Assembly: GCF_003464085.1 (NCBI RefSeq)
Contig: NZ_QSDR01000002.1
Location: forward strand, 1-64,000
Source: Clostridium sp. AM58-1XD
GTDB taxonomy: Bacteria > Bacillota > Clostridia > Lachnospirales > Lachnospiraceae
DNA length: 64,000 nt
Direction: 5' to 3'
Positions 18,807 through 28,157 of the stretch are shown here, piece by piece (position 1 is the first letter of the stretch; every line of letters starts with the position of its first letter). The notes beneath the pieces are model-generated. The model was not told the DNA's origin. It saw only the letters and a program-made list of their open reading frames with translations, and did no database searches. Position numbers and translations under genes: made by a program.

Positions 18807-19597
18807 TCAGGCTCTTTTTAAGAACGTGGAAAGACGGTACAGAATCCCCTTCTGTGACTGAAGGTTCATCAGGGGGATATGTTCTCCCGTAAGCCGCCTG
18901 CATATGTTCATATATGCCTGTCCTGCCGCAGAATCGATTCCTGCAAGCGGCTCTCCCTGATTGGTCGAAACTACGATGTCTTCGTCGTCAGGAACTGCTC
19001 CGATAATGTCTACTGCCAGAATGTCCATCACATCCATCAGGGACATCATGTCTCCGCGCCGGACCATATCCATTCGGATACGATTGACGATGAGTTCAAT
19101 GTCCTCCATGCCGTCCGCCTCCAAAAGGCCGATAATTCTGTCCGCATCGCGGATTGCCGACACTTCAGGTGTTGTAACGACCAGGGCTCTGTCTGCGCCG
19201 GCTATGGCGTTCTGAAAGCCTCTTTCAATACCGGCCGGACAATCAAGCAGTATGTAATCAAATTCGTCTCTGAGGTCATCGACGAGTTTCTTCATCTGTT
19301 CGGGATTGACAGCTGTCTTGTCCCTTGTCTGAGCAGATGGAAGAAGGTACAGGTTTGGATATCTTTTGTCTTTTATCAGGCCTGCTTCATACGACAGTTG
19401 CCTTCTACAACGTCTACAAGATTGTAGACTATGCGGTTTTCCAGTCCCATCACAACATCCAGGTTCCTGAGTCCGATATCAGTATCAATCAGAGCTACGC
19501 GGAAACCTAAAATTGCCAGGCCTGTCCCCACATTTGCAGAGGTCGTCGTCTTGCCTACCCCGCCTTTTCCGGAAGTAATCACAATGACTTCACTCAT
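18807..19597 (-). pseudogene. minD: Septum site-determining ATPase MinD, frame-broken
   Basis: MinD is the membrane-bound ATPase that recruits MinC. It begins [20 protein letters not shown] with the deviant Walker A motif, followed by [19 protein letters not shown]. The frame breaks at about 19380; one extra C in the gene sense changes KQA-stop to [20 protein letters not shown] and leads to DYILLDCPAGIERGF and the C-terminal amphipathic part. The joined length of about 263 residues is normal. GGAGG lies 9 bases before the ATG at 19597. Confidence 0.88.
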
Positions 19598-19677
19598 AAA
19601 TGAATATCCTCCTGTTATCAATGTACCACCTTATATTGTACATTAAATTTCATCATATTTCCAGTGTTTCGGGAAAT

Positions 19678-20343
19678 TTATGAAAATTTAATGAAATTCA
19701 ATAAATTCCTTTTTAAAGACCTTACAGAAATCTCTCCTTCCGAAGCGACGGCAACCATAGGTCCCCTGCCGAGGCGTCTGCCTCTGCCGCCGAATGTACT
19801 GCTGCAATCAGCAATTCTAATCTGTGCCGGAGCCATATCCAGAGCGGCCACTACCGCATCCATGGAACCGGCTACGCCTGCGTGGGCAGCCCCCTTTAAT
19901 TCCCCGAGCACAATGATATTGCCTCTGGCAGTTACGCGGGCTCCGCTCATCACATCTCCTATTATGACAATGCTGGCCTCTGAATCAAAGGATTCTCCGG
20001 GAAGAAGGTCTCCCCGGTAGAATTGGCCCGTTCTGGAATTCAGCTCCATCAGCTTGTCGTTCAGTGCTTTTTCACATCGTTCTACCCGCTGGGCATTGGT
20101 ATCCAGCAGACATAGTATTTCTATCTGAGAATTTTCAGTAATGGTATTGACTACGGCAAACTCTTCTGCGGGAGTCAGTTCCCTTCCCTCCAGTGTAAGC
20201 GCCATCTGTACGGAGCCCCAGAATCTGGCGCTTTCCCGGAATTTTGTGGCGACATCATGGAGAAGCTCAGAAAAAGGCGGCTCCGGGTCCAGATAGACCG
20301 ACAGTCCGGATTTGCTTCCCTTTATCACAACCGTATTATGCAT
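19678..20343 (-). CDS. minC: Septum site-determining protein MinC
   Basis: MinC blocks FtsZ assembly away from mid-cell. The 221-residue protein has an N-terminal MinC_N domain (VVIKGSKSGLSVYLD, FRESARFWG) and the C-terminal beta-helix with SIVIIGDVMSGARVTARGNI, VVLGELKGAAHAG and APAQIRIA. It precedes minD by 80 bases and follows mrdA by about 50. Confidence 0.94.
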   Translation of the reverse strand: MHNTVVIKGSKSGLSVYLDPEPPFSELLHDVATKFRESARFWGSVQMALTLEGRELTPAEEFAVVNTITENSQIEILCLLDTNAQRVERCEKALNDKLMELNSRTGQFYRGDLLPGESFDSEASIVIIGDVMSGARVTARGNIIVLGELKGAAHAGVAGSMDAVVAALDMAPAQIRIADCSSTFGGRGRRLGRGPMVAVASEGEISVRSLKRNLLNFIKFS

Positions 20344-20393
20344 AAGTCACTCACCTGCCTCTATCCTATCCTTTTTTCTCTCTTTTAAACTTT

Positions 20394-23277
20394 CTAATCT
20401 CTGATTTCTACATTTGAAGCGTCCAGCGCACCCGTATTGCGAATATAATCCAGATCGGTATATTTGTAATAGAAACGGTAGACGCTTTTCGCCAGGGCGG
20501 CCGCATTAGCGGACGAATATCCGTAAGGGATATTAACGGTCACGCAGATATCCGGATTTTCATACGGTCCATAAGAAATAAAGAACGCATGGTTTGCCCT
20601 GTTTTTGGACTCCTGGGCAGTACCTGTTTTGCCGGCAATATCAATTTCGAGATCATTGAAAATTTTCTTGGAAGAGCTTTCCGTAATAACCTGCCGCATG
20701 CCCTGCTGTACGGAATCCCACGTAGAATCAGAGATATCCACATGAGAATTCACCGTCGGCGTGTAATCTTCCAGCAGATTGCCGTCAGAATCCGTCACCT
20801 TGTCAATCAGGCTCAGTTCGAAGACGGTTCCCCTGTTAGCCAGAGCGGCCACATAGCGGGAAAGCTGTACATTGGCATATGCATGAGTACCCTGTCCCAT
20901 AACGGAACGTTCCGGGTCCTCCGTACTGATCCGCGGGTTCAGTTCAGAAATCTCTACTCCTGATGTATGATCCAGGCCGAACATCGTCGCATATTTGCGG
21001 ATTCTGTCCAGACCCAGGTTCTGAATGTAATTGCCCTGTTCGTCGGTCGAGAGGCGGTGTCCCAGTTCTGCAAAGAAATAGTTGCAGGAATTCTGTATAC
21101 CCTCCACAACAGTCTCTTCATCGTGATGTCCCGGATAAATCCAGCACTTGATAGGCGGACTGACTTTATCATAATAACCGGTACAGTTAATTTCCTCCGT
21201 TACGCTCAGAACGCCTTCCTCCAGTGCGGCAATCGCAGAAATCGGCTTGAACGTGGAACCGGGAGCCTTTACTGTCTGAGTCGCGTTGTTGTACAGCGGA
21301 TTCGACAGGTCTTCCAGAAGCTGTGTGTAATATGCGCTGTCCATCGTGCCGGACAGGCGGTTGTTGTCGTAGCTCGGATACGTTACAAGAGCCCGGACTT
21401 CTCCGGTATTGACATCCGTTACAACACAGCCGGCCGTACATGGATCCAGAGCCAGCTGAGCCGGCGTCAGTTCCAGGTTGGAAATTTTATCTTTAATAAA
21501 TGTAAAAGCATAGTTGGCGCCGTTGGAACGCAGCGCATTTACCTGGGCCTCATCGTAAGGAAGAACGCCCTGATCATATAAAGCGAGGCAGAGTTCTCTT
21601 CCGGTTATAATGTCGTCATTGATGAGATACCGGTAAATCTTTTTGTGGAATTCATTGTCGTTTTCCAGGCTTTCCAATACATATTCCACCAGGACCGAAT
21701 AGATGTCGTCAGCATTGGAGTACTTGCTTCCGATTTTGAGATTCGTCGTATCAATCCATGTATTGGCGATTCCTGCATAGATAAAGTCTCTCAGGCTGAT
21801 GGTTTCGTCCTTCCAGGCCAAATAATCCTCGCTGGTCTTGTCCATTAAATCGTCCTGAGTCAGGATACCCACCGTCGGCTTCTGAAGGTAGGTTTTGATA
21901 TAGAGCATATATGCGTACATATCCTTCGGCAGATCTTTCATAAGCGTTGCATGTTCGCTGTAAAGCTCGTTTCTTATGTTGTTTATGATCTGTTCTTTGG
22001 AAGCGGAAAAGCGCTCTGCAATACCGCGCTCGGTCTCCGAAGCATCTTCAGCAAAAAAATGGCTCATATTCAGTACATTATTATTGATAAGCTGAAAATA
22101 TGCATCTTTTACAGGAATTAATCGGCTGGAAGAGTCTCTGTTTTCATTTACTTCTTCTCCCTGATTGACGATTTTACTCGTTAAAACGCCTGCAAGCTGC
22201 TGTTCAAGAAGATAATAAATACCGATCTGCAGGTCGCGGTCCAGCGTCAGATAAACATCTTTTCCTGCCGTAGGCTCCGTGCTGGAGAGCACTTCCATGA
22301 TGCGGCCCATATTGTCGACGCAGATCGTCTTCTTTCCTTTTTTGCCCTGCAGTTCTGTCTCCATGGAAGCCTCTATGCCGATTCGTCCGACAATATCCGT
22401 AAGCTCATAGGAGTCGTCCTCTTTTTTAAGCTTCTCCAGCTGGTCCTCCTGTACCTTACCCGTATATCCGATAATCGGAGCAAAATAGATGCTGTCGTTA
22501 TAGACGCGAATCGTCGATTCTTCTATGCTGACGCCATCCAGTTCTCCTTTATGTTCCTTGATGTCCACGACGGTCTCTTCGTCCACGTAGGAGGTGATTG
22601 TCGTCGTCTCGTACTTCTGGAACGCGGTAAGATCCATGGTATAGCGGATGTTTACAATGTCAAGGGCAACATCGTCGGGAAGCACAAGGGTATTTCCCTT
22701 TTCATCCTTCATCTTATCGAGCCCATAGAACGTTTTTTTTACGCTCGAAAGCCTCTCTGGCGGACAGAGCGGCCGGAGTTTTCCCATCCGGAGAATCCAG
22801 GTCATCCACGCTTTTCAGCCCGTAGTAATCCCTCAGGAATCTCCTTCGCCCTGTTTCATTCGATGCCGTATAAACCATCTCCCCGTTGCTGTTGATGGCG
22901 ACCTCGAATTTCCCCTCAACGTTCACCTGATGACGGTCCAGGATCTCTACCAGCTGGAGGAGCATGGCGTTCTTTTCAGCACTTCTTCTGTATTTCCCCG
23001 TATCCTGGATGGTCACTACGTAAGCCAGTTTGTTATAAGCCAGCACGTTTCCGTTCTTGTCATAGATGTTGCCTCTGGTGCCTGGGGTAGTCACCAGTTT
23101 TTCCGTCTTCTGGATATATTCCTTCAGATGGCTTTCGCCTTCTATGATCTGAAGGCGGAACAGATGGCTCACAAGCGTTATAAACATGCAGACAAAAATC
23201 ACGCCAAGAGCTGTCATCCGCGATGACAGCAGTTTTCGAAAAAATTCTTTTATTATCTCAAGAAAGTCGCTAAACAA
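20394..23277 (-). pseudogene. mrdA: Penicillin-binding protein 2 (rod-shape transpeptidase), frame-broken
   Basis: PBP2 cross-links peptidoglycan in the elongation complex. After a cytoplasmic start and a membrane helix (ALGVIFVCMFITLVSHLF) come the dimerisation domain (TTPGTRGNIYDKNGNVLAYN) and the transpeptidase with SxxK in APGSTFKPISA, SCN in GIQNSCNYFFAE and the KTG motif in IAGKTGTAQES. The frame breaks at an eight-base T run (22733-22740; A8 in the gene sense). Nine would join RKKKTFYGLDKM. A long insertion (about residues 300-480) between pedestal and active site is common in Clostridial PBP2. The TTG at 23277 with AGGAGA upstream is my best start; it overlaps mreD by 8 bases. Confidence 0.85.
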
Positions 23278-23788
23278 TCGTCGTATCTCTCCTTTGCTCC
23301 CACTCCTCCATCTTTCTTGTAAATGCCAGTACAATCCTGTAGATCAAGAGTGTGGTTATTACGGTAAAGATGATCTCAGGAACCATAATACTCCGGAAAT
23401 AATAGAAAAAATCCAGACGGTTTCTGATGAGGAAGCGGAAAATATAAATATACATATTGTACATCAGGTCATTGATGAAACTCAGCGCCAGAGGAAAGGT
23501 AATGTAATCCTCATAGTAATATTTCGTAAAAATTCCATTGGCATATCCCATCCACACATAAAACAGGGTATAGAAACCAAAGGGACCGCTGTAAAACAGG
23601 TCCAGCAGAATTCCGGAACAGAAACCGCAGAACATGCCGGCATCCCTGCCATGGATAAAACCAAAAGAAAAGGTTAGAATGAGCAGCAGATTCGGAGACG
23701 CGGAAAGAAACGGCAGCTGCGGAAAAATGCAGTTCTGCACGGCAAAGGCAAGGAGGATGAGAACCAGATTCAAAAGTCTTTTTTTCAT
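23270..23788 (-). CDS. mreD: Rod-shape determining protein MreD
   Basis: MreD is a membrane part of the elongation complex. The 172 residues contain about five hydrophobic segments, with GFIHGRDAGMFCGFCSGILLDLFYSGPFG, the region conserved in MreD. The start overlaps mreC by 4 bases (ATGA) and the end overlaps the predicted mrdA start. Confidence 0.92.
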   Translation of the reverse strand: MKKRLLNLVLILLAFAVQNCIFPQLPFLSASPNLLLILTFSFGFIHGRDAGMFCGFCSGILLDLFYSGPFGFYTLFYVWMGYANGIFTKYYYEDYITFPLALSFINDLMYNMYIYIFRFLIRNRLDFFYYFRSIMVPEIIFTVITTLLIYRIVLAFTRKMEEWEQRRDTTIV

Positions 23789-24651
23789 GACTGCCCCTCC
23801 GTCCCCTTCTCCGTCTCGCCTGTCATATCTTCTTTCAGGTCCGTAATAATCAGAACTTCCTGAAGCGTGTCAAACTCCGCAACAGGGATCAGATAACCTG
23901 ATTTCGTCAGCTGATTGCTGTCCACCGTAATATCGGATGCGTAGCCAACCAAAAGACCCGGAAGAAATACGGAGCTGATGTTGGAAGTTATAATCTTATC
24001 TCCGTCCTTTACGTCGCCGTCTTTCGCGATATCGGTCATCCGCAGGCGTCCTTCCTTAAACAGTTTCAGATCACCTGCTACGATACAGGTCGAACCGGAC
24101 TGCTGAGCCATTGCACCGACTTCGCTTGCGTCATCGATAATCGCCCTGACCGTTGCATAGTTAGCTCCCACATCGGTAACAATTCCCACGAGGCCTCCGT
24201 TTGCAATGACGTTCATATCTTCACGGATTCCGTCTACCGAGCCCTTGTCCACGCGGAACACCTGGAACCAGTCTCCCGAATCCTTTGCGATTACGCGGGC
24301 CCCGACTTTATGATACTGCATATACTCTTCGTCCAGCTCATAGAGCTTTCTCAGACGGGACAGTTCAAAGCTTTCTGTCTGAAGCCTGTTGTTGTCCTCT
24401 ACCAGGGAAGCAATCTGTTCTTTCAGCTGCTTATTCTCTTCCACTGCCGTCTTGAGGCTGGAGTAATCGTTCAGCTGATTGTATACGGCAAGTCCGACTT
24501 TATTGATTCCTGACTGAAGCGGAATCAGGACGTAACCGACCCCGGTCCTGAGCGGCGCCAGGAAACTGCTGTTGATGGATGTGACACCGATAAGCAGGAT
24601 ACAAAATATAGTGAGACCGATTAAGGTGTATTTACTGCGTTTTGATTCCAT
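23785..24651 (-). CDS. mreC: Rod-shape determining protein MreC
   Basis: MreC links the cytoplasmic rod machinery to PBP2 outside. The 288-residue protein has an N-terminal membrane helix (YTLIGLTIFCILLIGVTSI), a coiled coil (about residues 65-110, LKTAVEENKQLKEQIASL) and two beta domains with DWFQVFRVDKGSVDGIREDM and GGLVGIVTDVGANYATVR. It begins one base after radC stops. mreB, normally between radC and mreC, is absent here. Confidence 0.95.
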   Translation of the reverse strand: MESKRSKYTLIGLTIFCILLIGVTSINSSFLAPLRTGVGYVLIPLQSGINKVGLAVYNQLNDYSSLKTAVEENKQLKEQIASLVEDNNRLQTESFELSRLRKLYELDEEYMQYHKVGARVIAKDSGDWFQVFRVDKGSVDGIREDMNVIANGGLVGIVTDVGANYATVRAIIDDASEVGAMAQQSGSTCIVAGDLKLFKEGRLRMTDIAKDGDVKDGDKIITSNISSVFLPGLLVGYASDITVDSNQLTKSGYLIPVAEFDTLQEVLIITDLKEDMTGETEKGTEGQS

Positions 24652-24652
24652 T

Positions 24653-25348
24653 CTATAACATTCCCCGTTCTTTTAAACTAATATAGGAATTATCCCCTAT
24701 AATGATATGATCAATCAGCCGGATGCCAATTAATTCTCCGGCTTTCTTCGTATTCTCAGTAAACTGCAGGTCATCCCTGCTGGGCGAAGGATTGCCGCTG
24801 GGATGATTATGCACCAGAATAATGTTCACGGCCCCTGACCTTAGCGCTTCAATAAACACTTCCCGGGCCGTAATTGCAGACGCGTTGACCGTTCCTCTGG
24901 AAAGGAGCACCTCTCTGATCAATACCTGCTTCGTATTGAAGCACATCATGATCAGTTCCTCCTGTTCCGTATGGCGCATATCTTCCTTACAGTACTCTGC
25001 AATTTCCTGGGGGCTGTGGAAAGCATGTTCTTCCTGATACAGCCTGCGCTTCCAGATCCTCCTGGAGAGTTCGCCGATGCAGAGCAGCTGAATCCCCTTA
25101 ATGCGGCCGATTCCCTTCATGGAAGTCAGATCATTAAGGGACATGTGCATGAGACCTACAAGACCTTCCCTCGGATAACTGGCTGCCAATACCCGTTTTG
25201 CCAGCTCCAGCGAATTTTCTCCTCTCGATCCGGTTCGGATAATAATTGCAAGAAGCTCTTCATCACTCAAAGCCTCCGAACCGAGACGCAGGCACTTTTC
25301 ATACGGCCGGTCCTCTTTCGGAAGCTCTTTCATTGTCTTTGAATTCAT
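24653..25348 (-). CDS. radC: RadC family protein (JAB/MPN domain)
   Basis: RadC proteins have a helix-hairpin-helix start and a C-terminal JAB1/MPN-type metal-binding domain; despite the name no repair role is proven. Here LLAIIIRTGSRGENSLELA and MKGIGRIKGIQLLCIGEL form the HhH part, and VHNHPSGNPSPSRDD (about residue 180) is the metal site pattern HxHxxG...SxxD. 231 residues, full length. The ATG at 25348 has GGGAGG 7 bases upstream. Confidence 0.94.
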   Translation of the reverse strand: MNSKTMKELPKEDRPYEKCLRLGSEALSDEELLAIIIRTGSRGENSLELAKRVLAASYPREGLVGLMHMSLNDLTSMKGIGRIKGIQLLCIGELSRRIWKRRLYQEEHAFHSPQEIAEYCKEDMRHTEQEELIMMCFNTKQVLIREVLLSRGTVNASAITAREVFIEALRSGAVNIILVHNHPSGNPSPSRDDLQFTENTKKAGELIGIRLIDHIIIGDNSYISLKERGML

Positions 25349-25416
25349 TGAAATTCCTCCCATCGTTTACGTGTACCTCTCCAAGTACTCCTGCAGAAGG
25401 AAGGTTTTATGCGCTC

Positions 25417-25668
25417 TTACATCCAGCGGAAAATAAGAAGCGCAATCACCATGCCTATGATGCTGGCCATGGTGATTTTAATACTCAGTCCAAATGTAAT
25501 TACAAGTATTCCCAAATTTAAAATTAGCGGCGAATCCAGTCCGAACGACTGGCCGAAATTCAGCCATGAAAAGCCGGATATTCCGCCTGCCGCATTGCCG
25601 ATAAATCCGCCGAGCACAATTCCCGCCATCATTAAAAGCAGGAGCACCCAGAAATTCTTACTTCCCAT
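25417..25668 (-). CDS. DUF4321 family small membrane protein
   Basis: The 83-residue protein has two membrane segments (NFWVLLLLMMAGIVLGGFIGN and SIIGMVIALLIFRWM) around a short loop with GFSWLNFGQSFGLDSPLILNLGI. These features and its place in front of radC match DUF4321 proteins of Clostridia. Function unknown; an envelope role is likely from the neighbours. Confidence 0.85.
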   Translation of the reverse strand: MGSKNFWVLLLLMMAGIVLGGFIGNAAGGISGFSWLNFGQSFGLDSPLILNLGILVITFGLSIKITMASIIGMVIALLIFRWM

Positions 25669-25804
25669 AAATCAAACCCTCTTAGACCGGAACGGATCTC
25701 CCTGAAAATGATTACCCGGTATCCGGTTCACCTTAGTTTACCACAAGTTTCCTGTCATGTATACAATTTCCACGGACTTCATAGTTTTTTAAGAGATACA
25801 ATTT

Positions 25805-27103
25805 CTACTGCTCACAGAGCGAACTGCCACTCACAATTCCTGCCTCCATAAGCTTCTGCAGAGACATGAGAATTCCCAGTTTTGCGTGATACCATGTAAG
25901 TCCGCCCTGGAAATAAACGGCGTAAGGAGGCTTGATCGGGCCGTCTGCAGAAAGCTCTATGGACGAGCCCTGGACAAATGCCCCGGCCGCCATGATGACA
26001 GGCGCATCGTATCCCGGCATATCCCACGGTTCCGGGCTCACATAGCTGTCCACAGGAGCCGCCGCCTGAATTCCCTGGCAGAACGCGATTACTCCCTCCG
26101 GCGTTCCCAAAGTAACCGCCTGAATGATGTCGTGACGTGATTCTGTCCCGTCCGGTACTACCGGAAAGCCCAGCTTTTCGTACACGCGTGCCGCAAATAC
26201 GGCTCCTTTCAGAGCTCCTGCCACTACGGTCGGAGATAGGAAAAAGCCCTGGAACATCTGCTGATTCAGACCCAGGCTTGCGCCGACCTCTTTGCCCAGT
26301 CCCGGTGCTGAAAGGCGGTAGGAGGCCCGGTCAATACAATCTTTCCTGCCCACAATATAACCGCCGATCGGCGCCAGACCGCCCCCCGGATTCTTGATCA
26401 GAGAGCCTACAATCATGTCGGCTCCGACGTCTGTCGGCTCAATCCGTTCCACAAATTCCCCATAACAGTTGTCAACCATACAGATGACATCCGGCTTGAT
26501 ATTCTTGATGAACGAAATCAGCTCTCCAATCCGTTTTACGGACAATGTCGGCCTTGTAGCGTAGCCCTTGGACCGCTGGATCGTCACCAGTTTTGTCTTT
26601 TCGTTTACAGCTGCCGCTATGTTGTCATAATCGAAGGAGCCGTCTTCCAACAGGTCCACCTGACGGTAAATGACACCATATTCTTTCAGAGAGCCGACGG
26701 AGTCACGGATTCCAATGACCTCTTCCAGCGTATCATACGGTTTTCCCACCGGCGATAAAAGTTCATCCCCTGGACGCAGATTTCCAGAAAGAGCGATGTG
26801 AAGTGCATGAGTGCCGCTCATCAGCTGAGGGCGGACGAGGGCGCTTTCACCGTGAAAAGCGTCTGCGTAGACGTCTTCGAGAACGTCTCTTCCGAGGTCA
26901 TTATAGCCATACCCGGTAGTCGCCGCAAAGTGGATATCGCTGACTCTGTTTTTCTGCATGGCCCGGATTACCTTCATCTGGTTATATTCTGCCGTCTCGT
27001 CAATTGCCTGAAAGCGTTCTTTTAAAGAGTCTTCAATTTTTTTTCCAAAGGCCAGTACCTCCCTGCTGATTCCGAGACTTTCATAAATATCGTTGATTTC
27101 CAT
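25805..27103 (-). CDS. Methionine gamma-lyase family PLP enzyme (YnbB / aluminum-resistance type)
   Basis: The 432-residue product belongs to PF06838, fold type I PLP enzymes annotated as YnbB or aluminum resistance protein. Visible features are the N-terminal HFAATTGYGYNDLGRD, MSGTHALHIAL, the cofactor Asp region VICMVDNCYGEF, and SLIKNPGGGLAPIGGYIVG with the probable PLP lysine near residue 237. The true substrate of the family is uncertain. It lies 48 bases downstream of miaA, an association common in Clostridia and bacilli. Confidence 0.9.
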   Translation of the reverse strand: MEINDIYESLGISREVLAFGKKIEDSLKERFQAIDETAEYNQMKVIRAMQKNRVSDIHFAATTGYGYNDLGRDVLEDVYADAFHGESALVRPQLMSGTHALHIALSGNLRPGDELLSPVGKPYDTLEEVIGIRDSVGSLKEYGVIYRQVDLLEDGSFDYDNIAAAVNEKTKLVTIQRSKGYATRPTLSVKRIGELISFIKNIKPDVICMVDNCYGEFVERIEPTDVGADMIVGSLIKNPGGGLAPIGGYIVGRKDCIDRASYRLSAPGLGKEVGASLGLNQQMFQGFFLSPTVVAGALKGAVFAARVYEKLGFPVVPDGTESRHDIIQAVTLGTPEGVIAFCQGIQAAAPVDSYVSPEPWDMPGYDAPVIMAAGAFVQGSSIELSADGPIKPPYAVYFQGGLTWYHAKLGILMSLQKLMEAGIVSGSSLCEQ

Positions 27104-27151
27104 GATAATTTTTTCCTTCCGTATTTTTCTGTCGCTGCTGTTTTACCGCCG

Positions 27152-28144
27152 TCATATTACAGCTGCCGGAAGAATCCCTTTCTCACGGCAGTCATTTATG
27201 ATCTTTTCTTTCACCTGTTCCAAATCATTCCCAAATTCAGGAAGGTTCAGCCAGCAGACATCCCGTTCGCGGCGGAACCATGTAAGCTGCCGTTTGGCAA
27301 AGTGGCGAGTATCCCTCTTCAGGATATACACGGCCTCCTCCAGAGAGCAGTTTCCATCCAGGTAATTCAGAATTTCTTTATATCCAAGCCCCTGCATCGA
27401 GACCATTCCCTGCTTCATCCCCCGTTTTTTCAGCGACCTCACCTCTTCTTCCAGACCGTTTTCCATCATGAGATCGACGCGTCTGTCAATTCGTTCATAA
27501 AGCAGCTTCCTGTCCGTATTCACCACATAGTAGAGGAAATTATAGGGGGATTCTTTCAGGCGTTCCTCCTCGTTGTGGCTGGAAATTTTTTCTCCGGTCT
27601 GGCGGTAATATTCCAACGCCCGGATTACGCGCTTTACATTATTTTCATGAATAGCCGCAGCCGATTTTGGGTCTGCCGCTTCCAACATTTCGTGTAGCGC
27701 ATGAACGCCCTGATTTCGGGCGATCTGTTCCAGCTCCTCACGGACAGCGTTCCCCTCTTCGTTTTCCTTAAAATCAATATCGTATAAAAGCGCCTGAATA
27801 TAAAAGCCTGTTCCTCCGGCAATTACAGGAATATGGCCGCGGCTGTAAATCTTCTCCATGGCTTCCTTCGCCATCTGCTGAAACAGGACGACATTGAAAT
27901 CCTCTTCCGGTTCCAGGACATCGATCAGGTGGTGGGGAACTCCCTTCATCTCTTCTGCCGTCACCTTCGCAGATCCGATGTCCATACCGCGATAAACCTG
28001 CATGGAATCGGCGCTTATAATTTCTCCCCCAATGGCTTTTGCCAGCTGGATCGACAGAGCCGTTTTCCCTACGGCCGTCGGTCCGGTGAGAATGATCAGA
28101 GGCCGTTTTTTTCCGAAATGCCCAGTCTCTCTTTCTTGACTCAT
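27152..28144 (-). CDS. miaA: tRNA dimethylallyltransferase
   Basis: MiaA adds the isopentenyl group to A37 of tRNAs that read UNN codons; MiaB then thiomethylates it. The 330-residue protein has the P-loop GPTAVGKTALS, ISADSMQVYRGMDIGSAKV and PVIAGGTGFYIQALLYD, and ends with a KRDTRHFAKRQLTWFRRE motif for tRNA contact. The ATG at 28144 follows GAGAGGA and avoids overlap with mutL. miaB is two genes away, so both halves of the ms2i6A pathway are in this window. Confidence 0.96.
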   Translation of the reverse strand: MSQERETGHFGKKRPLIILTGPTAVGKTALSIQLAKAIGGEIISADSMQVYRGMDIGSAKVTAEEMKGVPHHLIDVLEPEEDFNVVLFQQMAKEAMEKIYSRGHIPVIAGGTGFYIQALLYDIDFKENEEGNAVREELEQIARNQGVHALHEMLEAADPKSAAAIHENNVKRVIRALEYYRQTGEKISSHNEEERLKESPYNFLYYVVNTDRKLLYERIDRRVDLMMENGLEEEVRSLKKRGMKQGMVSMQGLGYKEILNYLDGNCSLEEAVYILKRDTRHFAKRQLTWFRRERDVCWLNLPEFGNDLEQVKEKIINDCREKGILPAAVI

Positions 28145-28157
28145 ATTATCAATCCTC

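Noticed and set aside
22733..22740. Programmed ribosomal frameshifting in mrdA
   Set aside because: No known case in PBP2 genes, and the same kind of break occurs in many unrelated genes of this window, so a general sequence error is simpler.
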